Below, piece after piece: positions 44,944 to 56,759 of a stretch of 64,000 nucleotides of DNA. The notes below the pieces were generated by a model. That model was not told the DNA's origin and searched no databases. It saw nothing but the letters and a program-made list of their open reading frames with translations. The stretch is from NCBI GenBank assembly GCA_021030915.1, contig JAGEMR010000020.1, positions 248,001 through 312,000 of the forward strand. The letters run 5' to 3'. The translations under genes were made by a program, and so were the position numbers. Position 1 is the first letter of the stretch. Every line of letters starts with the position of its first letter. This stretch comes from Astrothelium macrocarpum (Eukaryota > Ascomycota > Dothideomycetes > Trypetheliales > Trypetheliaceae).

Positions 44944-47196
44944 ATTCTGCACCAACTAAAGTGCATCGTCTCAAGCTGCTTGAGATTCCAAGTCTACTGA
45001 TGCCGTTGTTTTGGATTACTTTGCGAACAGCATGTCAGCCGATTCAAAGTCTCGCCGTTATCTCTCCGACAAAGGACGTTTAACATGAAAAGCATGTCAA
45101 ATCCCAATCAAGTCCATCTTGGCGATGTACGTTACTCGGAACCATGACAGAATTCCTCGAGCACCCTTGTATCGTTATCCCGGCATCCCAAAGGCGTGTG
45201 GGTTGGAAATTCTCGTAGAGCCAGAAGCGATGGCATGTTGACATGGGTAGAGATTAAGTTCCGAGTAGTTTGAACAATCGAGAATGTGTCAGTAGTTCGT
45301 CTCATCAAGCCAGCTGGCTGCAGATTACCAATAGGGTTCAGTATAAATTATAGCAGCAACCGATCTAGCTTTTGTGAACTATATAGATGCTTGTCTAGGG
45401 GATGTTGGAATCATAGATGCAAAGAAAATGCAAGCCATCAAACCCTTAGTGAGGCATAAGGATTTCCGTGGCAACCCAATGTGTCATATCCCTTGACATG
45501 AACGATGATTACGCAAGGAAATGTCGTTGTTGATAAAGGCCGAAGACACGATGCCTTGCAAAGTCTGATAGTAGGAGGTAGGAACACTAACGAATGATCG
45601 AACTATATCGCCGGGAGCTCCCGAGCAAATCGTATCAAGACCGGTGGCTGGAGTCAAAATAATCTTCGCTAATACTAAAGTTCTCTGATTTTCATGCCCT
45701 CACGTATTCTTTCTGGTTTCATGTCTGCCAGATGTGAATGCCCGATTGACGGATATCGGGTTCTCCCTGCCTTCGGTCTACGACGCTGGGTAACCTTAGA
45801 CGAAGCAATTTACCTGGGTCACTTTGGAAACAGTCATGAAGATTGCCTTACATGGGCTTATGTTTAGATGATTGGTTCATGCACGTAGTGGAATGGTTCG
45901 TTCCCGCCTCAATGCATGTTATTCCTTCGTCTCATACCCCTGAAAATCCTGCCGTGTGAGTATCAATATTTTCCACAAAATGGGCGGGAAGGCGAGCCCG
46001 TTCGAGAAGGTGCAAATTGGATGTCAATTGGCAATGATTATGCAACTCGCGCCGATTCCTCCCTGCATGGATTATTCGTATTGCGTAATGATGCAAGTTG
46101 CTGTTCCTCGTCTTGCAGCCGTAAAAAATTGACATTGTGTCCAAACAGCGGTCAGGGGGTTGCATAAAGTTGCCGCTTTGAAGGCATTAACGGGATGCAC
46201 ATTGTGATGGTCGTGCATGCAGATATGCACCTACAAGTTCTCGAATACCCGTCGTCTTCTAGAAGTGCAAGGGGCCAGTGACATAGTTTGGGAGGTGGAG
46301 TTACCAAAGTTTTGTACATTTCATAATTGGTGCGTGTCATCTGTAACATATAATTTCGCCGTAACACGTCGAGACACAACAGGGCTTATGTCAATACTAC
46401 TCTACATAAGAGCTAGCTGTATACTATGCAGAACAAAAGGAAAAATCCAAAGCGTAACGCGTGCGAATAGCATGGACCAAGCTGGTCGAAAGTCATCAAT
46501 CTGACGGCGTCGCTCTTGCCCTTGAAAACGTGACTCGTAAGCGTAGTAGAGCGATAGAAAACAAGATAAGAACTCAATCAAAGAAGCCAACCCGAGTGTA
46601 TATGGTATCTTTTGCAAGGAAGGAGTGAGAAATAGACAAGGAAACAAAGCAAGTAAAGTTGTGGAATTTGGCAGACATCCGCCACGCCTTCCCAGCTGAA
46701 AAGTGAGAAACCAAAGCAACCAACCCCATTCATCATTTTTGAGTCTCGAACCTTTTCTCGCGTCACAAAAAGCTTAACCAAGATCAGAACAAATCAAAAA
46801 GACAAGAAAAATTCTTGCAAAATCCACCCAGTTGAAGTTCGAGTTATGGAGAAAAAGAAATGCCTGTCAGAAGCGCCTGTATGTAAATATAGATAAAGTA
46901 GAGAACCAACGATCGCTTGGGTTTTCTGGAAGAAATACAAATCCTGGGAGATTGAGTCTTGCTGCCAGCGTCGCTCAACCCAATATTAGGAAAACCTCTG
47001 CTGAGGCGAATCTTCCTCTTGTATAGTGAAGATTTTTGCACACCCGTGTTACGCAGTTACTCGTAGCCACTTCTGAGTACGCTATCATGGCCAAAGACCT
47101 GGCAATGCTCTCACGCCCATTCTGTCATTTTCAGGGGTTCGTTGATTCGCCTTTTTTTTTTCTTTTGGCCACCGCCAGGGGCGCACTAAAAAGAAC
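44944..47196. other. intergenic, no supported gene
   Basis: 2.25 kb between the small membrane ORF and the stop of the RING/VWA gene. No ORF here has a recognisable family or a convincing splice chain, and I see no tRNA or rRNA. A poly-T tract of ten or more T lies at about 47152-47161. The last few hundred bases are probably the 3'UTR of the RING/VWA gene. Confidence 0.5.
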
Positions 47197-50100
47197 CTAA
47201 GCTTCCTCCATCAAACTCTCATCTCCTCCTTCCCGCCACTCGCGACTCTTTTCCGCAAGCCGACGGATCCCTGGAATCCGACCAGCCCACAGAGCCTCAC
47301 TTGGCGTTCGGAAAGTGTATGCCCGCTGCGAGCTGATAATGCCTATGGCCTGAAGCACAGCTTTGCGCGAATCGCGGCTGAAGATTGCCGGGTGATTGAT
47401 CCACTCGAGCGAAGATTCGAGCTCGGCGTCGAGTGCGGCCATGGTAGTGGCGTCGATCCCGGTAGCGGGAGTGAATGGGTTGGAGGGGTCAGCATGGGTT
47501 GGAGTGGGAGTACGACGATGCTCCATGGATGGAGAGCCGCCTTCTTTGGCAGAGGAATTGGAGGACGCTGGTTCCGTATTACCCTCTTTAGGAGCACCAA
47601 CCGGTGGTGGAGGCGGATTGCCCTTGGGTGGAGGTGGTAGAGGTGGAAGACCCCCTTTTCCAAGGCCCTTTAGAATACTCCGCGTTTCGTGGAGAAGGTG
47701 GTGAGCACGTTCATGTTGGCCACGGGAAACAAGAGTAAGAGCACGGGTCAGCATGTCGGAAGTAAGAAGTTCCATACGACGTTGGACAACAGAAGGATGA
47801 GGTGGGATGGGAGGCGTGGCTGTACGTGATTTCTTGTTTATAGCAGGAAGCATTGTTATGGCGAGTAGAGAGGGACGGGGGAAATGACCGAGTGCACCTT
47901 CCCTAAGAATATCGCCGTAGATAAGATCGGCCTGGATCAATGGAACTTCTTCGACGCTGAGGGTACGATTGTCGTCAGTCTCAATTGGTCCACCAAGCGC
48001 TTCGAGGCCAGATACAATAGTTTCCCACGCATCCTGTGGCACTTGGTCCGAGGTAGTAGCATCCGGGGCGATGGCAAGCTGAACAAGAATGTCCCTCTTG
48101 TCCCCAAAGCGCAAGTCGCCAAGGAGAGCTTCCACATCTCTTCCGGTTGCTCGCTTAGTGACTTGGAGAGCACCACTGGTCTTTACAAACTTGGCTGGTG
48201 AGCCCTCCGGCAAGCGGAGTTTTAGTTTGACATTTTGGTGAGAGATGGTTTGAAGTGATCCAAGGCAACCAGCGACACACTCTCGGAGCATCATCCAATC
48301 CTTGACGTAGGTATACGAAGCCTTGGTTCGACTTGACAACTCAATCATGGTATCTGGTTTGTGGGTTAAGCCAAGACCAAAGGAGTGGATTGTGACCCTA
48401 GAACAAATTCATTAGCACATTGATTTTAGTCTGCAACACTCTCAACGTACTTTGCAGCTTCGGCGCGGGACACAACAAAATCGACACTCTCTGAATCAGA
48501 GGTAGAAGAGTCGCTAATAAGTAAGATACTTGACAAAGGATTGGAGGCTTTTCTTTGCATGAGCAAATCCATAGCAACATTGGCCCCGTCAACGACATCT
48601 GCCCTGAGACTCTTTTGCCCTACTGGTCTAATATTTTCCAATATCTTGGGCCATCCGGACCAGGACTTTGCGGTCATACCGACAAGAGGTACTCCACCAC
48701 CACCAGATCCGAACGTGACGAGACCCATTCGATCTTTTTCGCCAAGATTTTGAACCATGTATCGTAACGTATCACGTAAAAGCGTAATTTTAAGACCTTG
48801 CATGGATGACGAAACGGGAATGACTACAACGATATCAATCGGGACATGGGTTGAAGTGTACAAAGGCAATTCCTGCATGCCACGCGAATTAGAGTATTCT
48901 GTGGGAGCGGTGAAGGTTGAGCGATTGGCGCCATAGGAGGAATTTACCGAAGACAGCCTCTTGTTGGTAGTCTTCGAGTTTCTATAGTCCTCATCATCTG
49001 TTCCAGAGTTATCCTGATCAAAGTCTTGAATCCTTGTTTGAGGCTCCGGTGCATTTATATCGAGAAGTGCTTTTCTCCACACCTCGAGTTGACTGCGATT
49101 TTGGAACTGTAGATGGAACTGTGGAAGTTCGGCAACAGATAAAGTGAGGGTCAGCACCGGGTTGTCTGCACATCCCGGTCAGTATATTCAATCAGAGACC
49201 TGCCAAGATCATTACCTATAGCAGCATCGACTTGCTTCAAATGCTTCTTGATCAATATCGACCCTTTCAGAGTACATCTCGATCGTCGCTGCTCAACTTC
49301 TGATTCAGCACCATCCCACTGGTTTTGATTCTGTTGGCTGGGCTTCTTTTCCTTTACACAGATGAGCATATCAGAAAACAGATAACATTCAAGCTCCTGC
49401 CAGGATTGCCGATCCTTGCCGACCCGTACAGCTCCATGAAGGCGAAGTTTGCCAAACCTGTTGCATTTTAGTATGTCTCACATTCCAGACTTGACAAGAT
49501 ATAAGAGATTCAAACCTTGAAAAATCCAAGCCATGCCAATTTTCAACCTTGGAATGCAGTTCTTCGGTGATATCGTCGAGCGCTTCCTGAGACTCGTAAA
49601 TACTCTCAAGCCTTTGACGATGCGGTTGTGGAGATTGAGGACTCTGAAACTCGTCTGGCCGCGAACTGGGCATTGGAGGTGCAGCTCTGATATCATCTGG
49701 ACTCGGCCTCCATTTACCTTCCAGTACTTCCACGGTGACCAAGCATGTCAGACTTTGTTGCTGCCTGGAGCGAGTCAAAGTCGGGAATTCGCTCCGCACG
49801 GTGACAGTTGGTGGGGGTATGGGATTTCGTGTAGCGTGAGAACGGGGACTACTCAAGTTGGTTTCCATTGATGAAACGTCATAGTCGTGCCTGCGCGTAA
49901 GGACATTTTGTGCTTCAGCATATTCCCTCTCTCCAGTAGAAGAGGCCATCCCGGTAGCACCACTATCGTTGCGGGCATGAGCGCGGGTATACGATCCGGA
50001 ACGCTGATCATAACGATCGTCATTATCTCGAAAATTGCGTCGAGAGTAATTGTCGCGATGGCCTTGGCGAGAGTCTGCATGCCGCCGACCAGTGCTCTCA

Positions 50101-50921
50101 GAATCCCACGGTTGAGGTGTATTCTGCCCACTTCTTCGCCCCTCTTCTGCAGGCTGAACGGATCGGACGAGATTTTGTAGTTTGCCTAGTCCAGAGTCAG
50201 ATGGTTGATACACATCATTTCGAGTACGCCTTACTAAGATCAAGCACATTTCCACCCCGACTGGAGTCCAGTCCTAGAGGAGCTTCACAAGTAGGACAGC
50301 TATGCGCATCGTATTCTTTGAGATATTCGTAGAAGCATGCTTCATGAGACACATGTTGGCAGGAAAATTGGAGTATGCGCTCTCCACGGAGGGTATGCTC
50401 CAAAGGCTCCTCACAAACGGCGCACTCGGCGCCTATGAAAGTTCGATCCCTTCTCGTCCGGCTGCGTTCAAGGTCAAGTACGCCAGCCATACCTTTGCTG
50501 CCGGTGCGCGGTAGCGCGTTGGGTGACGATCTCCGTGCCGACGATGCTTTGGGAGAGAAAGGCGGTCGGACTTCACCTGTAGAGTTTTGGCGAGAGTAAG
50601 GTTGACGAGAGGAAGCAGGTCGAGAGTTGTGAGAATCCTTGGGGCGACCTAGACGGTGTGTTAGACGACGAGTGAGAAACATGTGTCACAGCTATGATGC
50701 GACAACCGAGCGCCAGTGCGGCCTTCTATACAGGTGTTCATACCAGCCTTATGAAATGGTTCAAAGCCAACTTCCTTGAATGTCTTCTCTCGTTTTGGAC
50801 TGACCAAGCCCAGGTCGACCAGTCTCTGTGTTTCAGAGGCGACGTCAATGCCAGAGTTTGCGAATTGGTTTGAATATTGGGTAAACTGTGGAGAATAAGG
50901 TGACTGGAAAGATTGAGACAT
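47197..50921 (-). CDS. RING-H2 / PH-like / VWA-domain protein, Ste5/Far1-type architecture
   Basis: A predicted 1139-residue protein from minus-strand exons 50921-50744, 50648-50235, 50185-49516, 49457-49216, 49165-48451 and 48397-47197, all consistent in phase. Domain order: a short N terminus (SETQRLVDLGLVSPKREKTFKEVGFEPFHKAG); a RING-H2 at about residues 125-175 with CAVC, CQHVSHEAC and CPTC spacing; a Ser/Arg/Pro-rich linker; a PH-like region (FGKLRLHGAVRVG ... CYLFSDMLICVKEKK ... LHLQF-type strand, QNRSQLEVWRKAL); a von Willebrand A domain (PIDIVVVIPVSSSMQGLKITLLRDTLRYMVQNL ... DRMGLVTFGSGG ... SILLISDS); and a C-terminal Pro-rich segment and helix. In budding yeast this RING-H2, PH, VWA order defines Far1 and Ste5, which tether pheromone MAPK signalling to G-beta-gamma. 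Function here is inferred from architecture only. Confidence 0.85.
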
Positions 50922-53900
50922 GTCAGGGAAAAATGGAAATTAACGGGAGTAGGCCGAATTGCTTCTGGAGTTTCAGGACTAATCTAGGGTAGTTGTAGCC
51001 TAAGAGCCGTGGGTCAAAAGCTATCCTGGTGTACCCGGGGGGAGGAAAATTGAAGCAAAGGGGCACGGCAAGCTAGGATACACGGCTACTTTGAAAGAGG
51101 CTGGAAGGAAGCAGACTCAAGCCAGCAACTGTGGGGAGACGACATAACAGCGCTGGAGGCCAGAGTCAGCGAGCAGGGCGGCGAGTAATGGCTGCATCCT
51201 TAATAGCCCTAGCTAGGACAAGGCAGACGGGGCCATTGCTGACGCCCTCGACGCCGAAGGCCAGGGAATGACGAAAAGCAACAAGCAGAGGCGCTGGCAT
51301 GGGTCCTATTAGCGTTTCGTAGCCCGGCCGCCGGTTGATGTCCACCCACGGCAAGCTCGTGGCTGTGGCGTGCAGAACCTGGCCGCGCGCTGGATGAGGG
51401 CGGCCTTTTTTTTTTCTCCCCCTTCCAATCAGGACGGGCCGAAAGACGATACATTGAGATACCTGCCCTGAGAATGTGCCGTTCACCCTGCGCGAGCAGG
51501 ACGAGGGCTGGAGTGACACTAAGGCAGCATTGAGATGAGGCTACTGTACGAGGCCAAAATGCATTTTTTGATCTTGTGCAAGGGTGACCAGTGCCGACCA
51601 CGCGGGCTCCAAGACACCATGGCATTTCGACCCAGGGGACTTTTCATTTTGGTTACACGACCGGAGTTCGGAACGCCTTGGGTCCTCATCTGTGCCTATC
51701 TTACGGTTCAGAGGCCCGCAGTCCCAGCCTGCTCGCCCTTGTCTTGAACAATGACATAGCAGAGTAGAGTCTTGTTTCACGGATCGTGGTGTGTGGACCC
51801 ATGATCCGACGGCACCTCCAAACATGATGAGTTTCTGATCTACGCAAAAGGCCAAGCCAGCGGCAAGGACTCGCTTGAAATGACCGCCTAAGGGAGCTAA
51901 ATACTGCAAAGTTCTATTGTCCCACGGACCTCCAATTCGTTCCTGAACGGTACAGCAGATTGCAGGGGGACACCGGATGCGAGTGCCAAAGACAAGCCTA
52001 GCACCTCTCCACATGAATAAGGTAGCTAAGGCTATATTCTAGCACGTGGTCGCAAAAGCGCTCCCAGCGGGACTGGTCTGGATACTCCCGAGGATGATTG
52101 GTGAGCACGCCCCTGGAGTCACTTTTCAGTTCTCGGACGCCCGTCTCCGTAAGAGACTGGTTGGGGTTAGGCCTAGAAAGGTGGTAGCCAGCGCGAGCCT
52201 TCACAACGAGCTTGGTGCATGTGCAAGCCCACCACGCCCAGACGCACGATGGCGTTCAAGCCGCTGCACACTAACGTCAATTCATACCGTTGGCTTTTGC
52301 CCAGGGTACGCTTGAGGTACACAGCTGGGCAAGATAGCATCTGACTTGTGAAACATTACAAACTTCTTGGGCCCACCTTTTGAATGACGTGTGTAGCGAA
52401 CTTTTGTTGGATACTTGGGAGAACTTGTCTATGCAGCCTATCATTCGTTAACGGGCACGATTATCCAAGAGCTAAGGCATGACCATGTGCTGGGCGGGAC
52501 CGTGTCGATCCCAAGGAAGCTCCCGTTCCATCCAATGACGAGATAAACAGGCCGATAGAGATCGGCAGATTGTCAGCTTGCCCAGGTGATGCGAAAAAGG
52601 AATGTCCCGTCGTTACGTCGTCTCTCTTCGCAAATTTATAGCAATGATCGGCAAGTGAGCACAGCAGAAGAAAAGTCAAGGCTGCAGTTCGCGCATGTCT
52701 TGGGAGTACGGATAGCCTGTGGCGATGAGTTTCGCTTACAACCGTACGCACAGCCTAATTCGGTCGTTTGCTCAAAGCAGAGTCACTAGCTAAAAAAAAA
52801 AAAGAAAGAAAGGAAAAGAAAAGAAACGCTCGTGTCTCTTTGTAGCCAGATCAACTCTGAGTGATATGTTATGAGAATTGATCACGGTTTCGAGCAGCGG
52901 TCGCATATTTTTGCGCATTGCGGTGATGGGGAAGATTGCCAAAAGCTCAAAGCCATCATAATTGACCGGACGTGAGGGAAGCTTGACTGTGACACTCATG
53001 GATGATAATATATCTTCATGTTGCTTATCAACGACTGGTATTCATCTGCATATTTCACCCCGTAAGATAATACAACGAGTGAGGGACCATGATCACGTCT
53101 ACGGAATATCAAGGCACTTGGCTTCCCGCAAAAGTCTGCAAGTGCCAGTGAAACAAAGTGCCGATATACTGCGGCGGGGGGCGCTGCAGGGCAGTCTCTC
53201 TCCCAGTCCCACGGATCTACCCACATCAAGGGTCGTTCCGGTTTCAAGCTTGCAAAAATGGCGAAACGGTGAGAATGGTGAAAGAGGAGGTGTAGCCCTA
53301 AGCCAATCAAGCGTGGGTGTGCAGTCCTGTTCCTGTATCTATTTGATGAGATATGAGGGATTGACTACATCAGAAATGTGTGTGCACACCACATCTTGCG
53401 TGGTGGTTTAGTAGATGTGTATATGGTTCACGAAGTAATCGTTCCGGCTTCAACCTCGACCTATCGGAACGTACCTTTTGGAAGATCTACAGAGTACAAT
53501 AAATGGATCATCTTGTCGAGCATCCACGTGCGGACGACGGGCCGAAGGATAGTCATGCATCTAGACGATGATTATTACTTGACATTGACAAGTCGCAGCG
53601 CGTATCCTGCGCAACATTCATGACAATTGCCAGCTCGCGAATTGATAAACAGAGGTGAGGGCCAATTAGCATTGGGAAACAGCTCCACGGCGGACAACAA
53701 AGAATCGAGAAGGAATCCCTTGTGTGGGGCCGTGGCATTCCTTTGCCAAGCGCTGCTATCCCCGGGGAGCTAGTGAAGATGAACAGCTGCTTAAGTCCAT
53801 ATTCATCCTTCCGATAGGCTGTTACATTGGTGCACTCGCAAGGACCCAACGGATCCACACATGTACAGGGAAGTCAAGCAGCGGCCGTTGTCCGAAGTGT

Positions 53901-55598
53901 TGGTGACCAACTTTGATCTTCTTGCTTCGGCTGACATGCTGGCACCCGACCTGCTTCGGACAGCTTTGGGACAACCAGCTTCTCCTTCAGATGAACACGG
54001 CCATCCACGCGCTGGCCGTGTATTGTGTGGGGCGAGGTTGAGCAATCATAGGCCGATCACCACAAAACCGAGTAAAAGCATTATTAGGGCAAGCTTCAGC
54101 CGCACCTGGAGAGCTGGAGGCTGGTGCAACGGCCATCACCAACATTTAGGACCTTTCGCGCTCGCCCAAGCTCTCTTTTTGATTTCATCAATGTCTCAAT
54201 TTCTTTGTCTTTGCTTCCTCGTCGCATTTACCCACATTGGAAATTAGAGCGATCGGTCATAGGCCAGTTGCCGCTCCAAAGGATGACTGTTCCGGAGAAC
54301 GTTTAGTTCGGTGCTGACTCTATCTAACGAATCTCGCCTTGAGGACGTCCTAAGTGGTTCGTCGCACGCATACTGCGCATGGAGCTTAAGTAGATCTCTA
54401 CCACATGGCCATGTTCTTAGGGTGAAACAGGCGAGCGACCTGCATAACTCATTTGATATCGCACTTGTTTCTCTACGTGCGCATCCATTTATCCGTAGGT
54501 CCTTTTGACTCGTGTCACCCTCGCATACTCAATTCTTCAAACCATGATGCGTCCGTCTTGTCGCTTCTGACAAATCTCCAAAACAGATTCCATGTATCTA
54601 ATGACGCTCCAAGATGTTTGTATGACTGTTCGTCTTTCTCGCGTATCTGAAACATACACGCGGGACGATGCGTTTGCCTACGTCTCCAGAACCTGGAGAT
54701 TATCCCTACTTGAAACCAGCCGACACTCTTGCTTAGAGCCTCGGTTAGTCCACGTTATTCAAAATTGATAAACTCAATTAATATTTTGGGCTCGCACCTC
54801 CAAAATGGTCTACCAAGATGCAGACCAAGATGCAGATCAGCTCCATGACGTGCCAGAAAATTATAATAGTAGGTCACATCTCCACGTCTTTATCCATTTG
54901 GATTGCGCTTCCATGGTACGCATGGGTCAGTCCATATCAAGGATATTTAATTAGTCTATACGCATCTAAGGCCTACGAACTTTGGCTTCTCTTCATAAGT
55001 TGCGTTCCTTGTCGAACTTTGTTGTCACGTACCTGTCTCATCCAAGTCTTTCAAGAATGATTTTCTTTAGCGCATTGAACCAAGGTTCGACTCTGCACCA
55101 ACTTCGCTTTCCATTCATCCTCTGAGAGTGGTGCAAGCCAAACCCCGTAGCCACAATGGTAATGCTACATTAAAATTGTCGGGTTCTCTCGACAACAAAT
55201 CTTTATTGACAAACCATCGAATCCATGCTTACTTCGATTAGTGGAGTCGATATTTACGGAGATCGACTCCAGGATAGCTTTCAAATCTCGTTTCAAACAT
55301 CCACCACCTCCGTCTCATGTCTCAACACCTTTGACAAATCTCATCATCCTTGAATGCCTCGTAATTCAAGCGAAGACCCAAGCGAAGATTAGTGGGCCAG
55401 TTTTATCTGACTTACTAGCTGAAGATGAGCTGGATTGGCATTCTCCAAGCGTCGTAGCTTCACGAGTCATATTCTCAACTCGAGCCTTACAAAAACTTGG
55501 CATCCATCGGGATCATCAAATCATAGACCATAGTACGACACGACTACATTTTTTACCCAGCGCTTCTTCACATCGTTCCCCGCCTGTTGTCATTTCCA
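50922..55598. other. long gene-poor region
   Basis: 4.7 kb without a gene I can support. Several 100-160-codon ORFs on both strands (for example 51541-52014 minus, 53861-54247 plus) lack recognisable domains, conserved partners or splice logic. Base composition is ordinary apart from a poly-T run at about 51410-51420 and an A-rich run at 52791-52828, so it does not look hypermutated like the transposon further right. No tRNA, rRNA or snRNA was recognised. The first few hundred bases are the promoter of the RING/VWA gene. Confidence 0.5.
52791..52828. repeat. A-rich low-complexity tract
   Basis: A run of 13 A followed by AAAG/GAAA-type repeats. Simple sequence, possibly a poly(A) remnant, but no retroelement is recognisable beside it. 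Confidence 0.6.
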
Positions 55599-56210
55599 TC
55601 AGTAAGCCTCGCTTCCAAACCTGCTTGCACCCTTTAGTCCCCAGTAGCCTTTAAGATCCGCTTCACTTTCCATTCCCAAAGCAATCTCCGAGCCTCTATT
55701 TGCTCTGTTTCCAAATCTGCTCCACATTGGCTGCGCCAACTGCTTTTCTGCTGCCGATTTCCCCTGGTTCTGCCATTCCGTAACCTCACCTCTACATGCA
55801 TTCCCATCATATATCCCGCGATCCCGCGCGTGTACCCGTTGCAGCCGCTTGATCGCCCTTACCTCGATCCCCCGCTCCGTCTTACTCTTCGCCGCGGTTA
55901 CCAACGCTCTCGCCTCGCACGTACGGCAATATGCATGTGGATGCTGCCAGCGGCGCCACCAGGGCGGCTGCAAATTGGCGTGTATCCTGTCCTTGCTTCT
56001 ACTCCCTCGATAATGACGACGGGTCCTGGGTGGCGGGGAAGGCGAGCGCGAGTCATAGACGAGACAGGCGCGTGGGCGGTGATGTTTGGTCCAAACGTGG
56101 TGATAGGCTATGAGGGCAAAGAAGAGCACAAGGGCAAGGGATAGTACAGTGGCGAGAACGGTAGTGGTAGGTGTTTCGGAGGGGTAAGTCGTAGAGTGAA
56201 GTGTTGCCAT
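55599..56210 (-). CDS. small single-pass membrane protein, hypothetical
   Basis: A 203-residue ORF beginning at the ATG at 56210 (MATLHSTTYPSETPTTT). A strong hydrophobic segment at about residues 17-40 (TVLATVLSLALVLFFALIAYHHVW) is followed by a basic, Arg/His-rich tail (CLVYDSRSPSPPPRTRRHYRGS), consistent with an N-out/C-in type III or type I orientation. The tail has Trp and Cys residues (PPWWRRWQHPHAYCRTC). No family recognised. The Thr/Pro-rich outside, one TM and a basic cytosolic tail are common in fungal small membrane proteins. No intron needed. The frame extends upstream only to a TTG. Confidence 0.6.
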   Translation of the reverse strand: MATLHSTTYPSETPTTTVLATVLSLALVLFFALIAYHHVWTKHHRPRACLVYDSRSPSPPPRTRRHYRGSRSKDRIHANLQPPWWRRWQHPHAYCRTCEARALVTAAKSKTERGIEVRAIKRLQRVHARDRGIYDGNACRGEVTEWQNQGKSAAEKQLAQPMWSRFGNRANRGSEIALGMESEADLKGYWGLKGASRFGSEAY

Positions 56211-56695
56211 CGTAGAAGTTCTAAAACGCAATCTCAGCTAGATGATAAATGAAAGATGGAAAGTCACACTGAGCCGAGACGTAGTGTACAAGCATTTCCG
56301 CACATAGAGCTCTTGCTCTGAATAGAGACTCGTCATGGATAGATATATATTTAAGGAAGACTGTACAGCGCGTAAGCGCTACGATGGTCCTCTTCATAGG
56401 CAAACAATACTAAAGATTTAAGGTAACCTTAGTGTTACCTGCAATGCTTGTCATGTAATTACCCGATACTAGCTCTGATTGAGCTTGACTTAATTGGTAA
56501 CATTCATGATGGTGCACATGTTGAACAAAGATATTGCATGTTGAGAATCATGTAGTGAGAGTCTGATTTACATTCCAGGAGCAACCGTTGACAACACAAT
56601 AGTTCGTGGTTCTTAATTGATTTTCGCTGAAATAAAAGTCAATGGACCAGTGGATGGAATTGGTTATTTGTACAAAGATTTCTGTTTCCTAAAAA
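56211..56695. other. intergenic between small membrane protein and transposon
   Basis: 485 bp containing the upstream region of the small membrane protein and the left flank of the transposon. TATATATTTAA near 56343-56353 is A+T-rich. No gene is seen. Confidence 0.45.
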
Positions 56696-56759
56696 ACTCA
56701 GCGTAGGGGGTTCTGACACACCCCCTGTTTTGACACACCTCCACCATTTCGTCTCATCT
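56696..56759 (+). repeat. left terminal inverted repeat
   Basis: Starts ACTCAGCGTAGGGGGTTCTG. It matches the reverse complement of 58419-58482 over 64 positions with one C/T difference in the CACC(T)CC part. Confidence 0.95.

Noticed and set aside
51541..52014. 157-codon minus-strand ORF in the gene-poor region
   Set aside because: It has an ATG and some hydrophobic character but no recognisable family, and neighbouring frames are equally open.
53861..54247. 128-codon plus-strand ORF
   Set aside because: The hydrophobic C-terminal end looks suggestive, but there is no domain, no context and no supporting splice structure.
55081..55105. GGTTCGACTCTGCACCA resembling a tRNA 3' end
   Set aside because: The 70-80 bases upstream do not fold as a cloverleaf and lack an A box and complementary acceptor stem.
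55241..55654. Plus-strand ORF of 137 codons
   Set aside because: It begins with GTG, not ATG, overlaps the 3' end of the better-supported minus-strand membrane protein, and has no recognisable domain.
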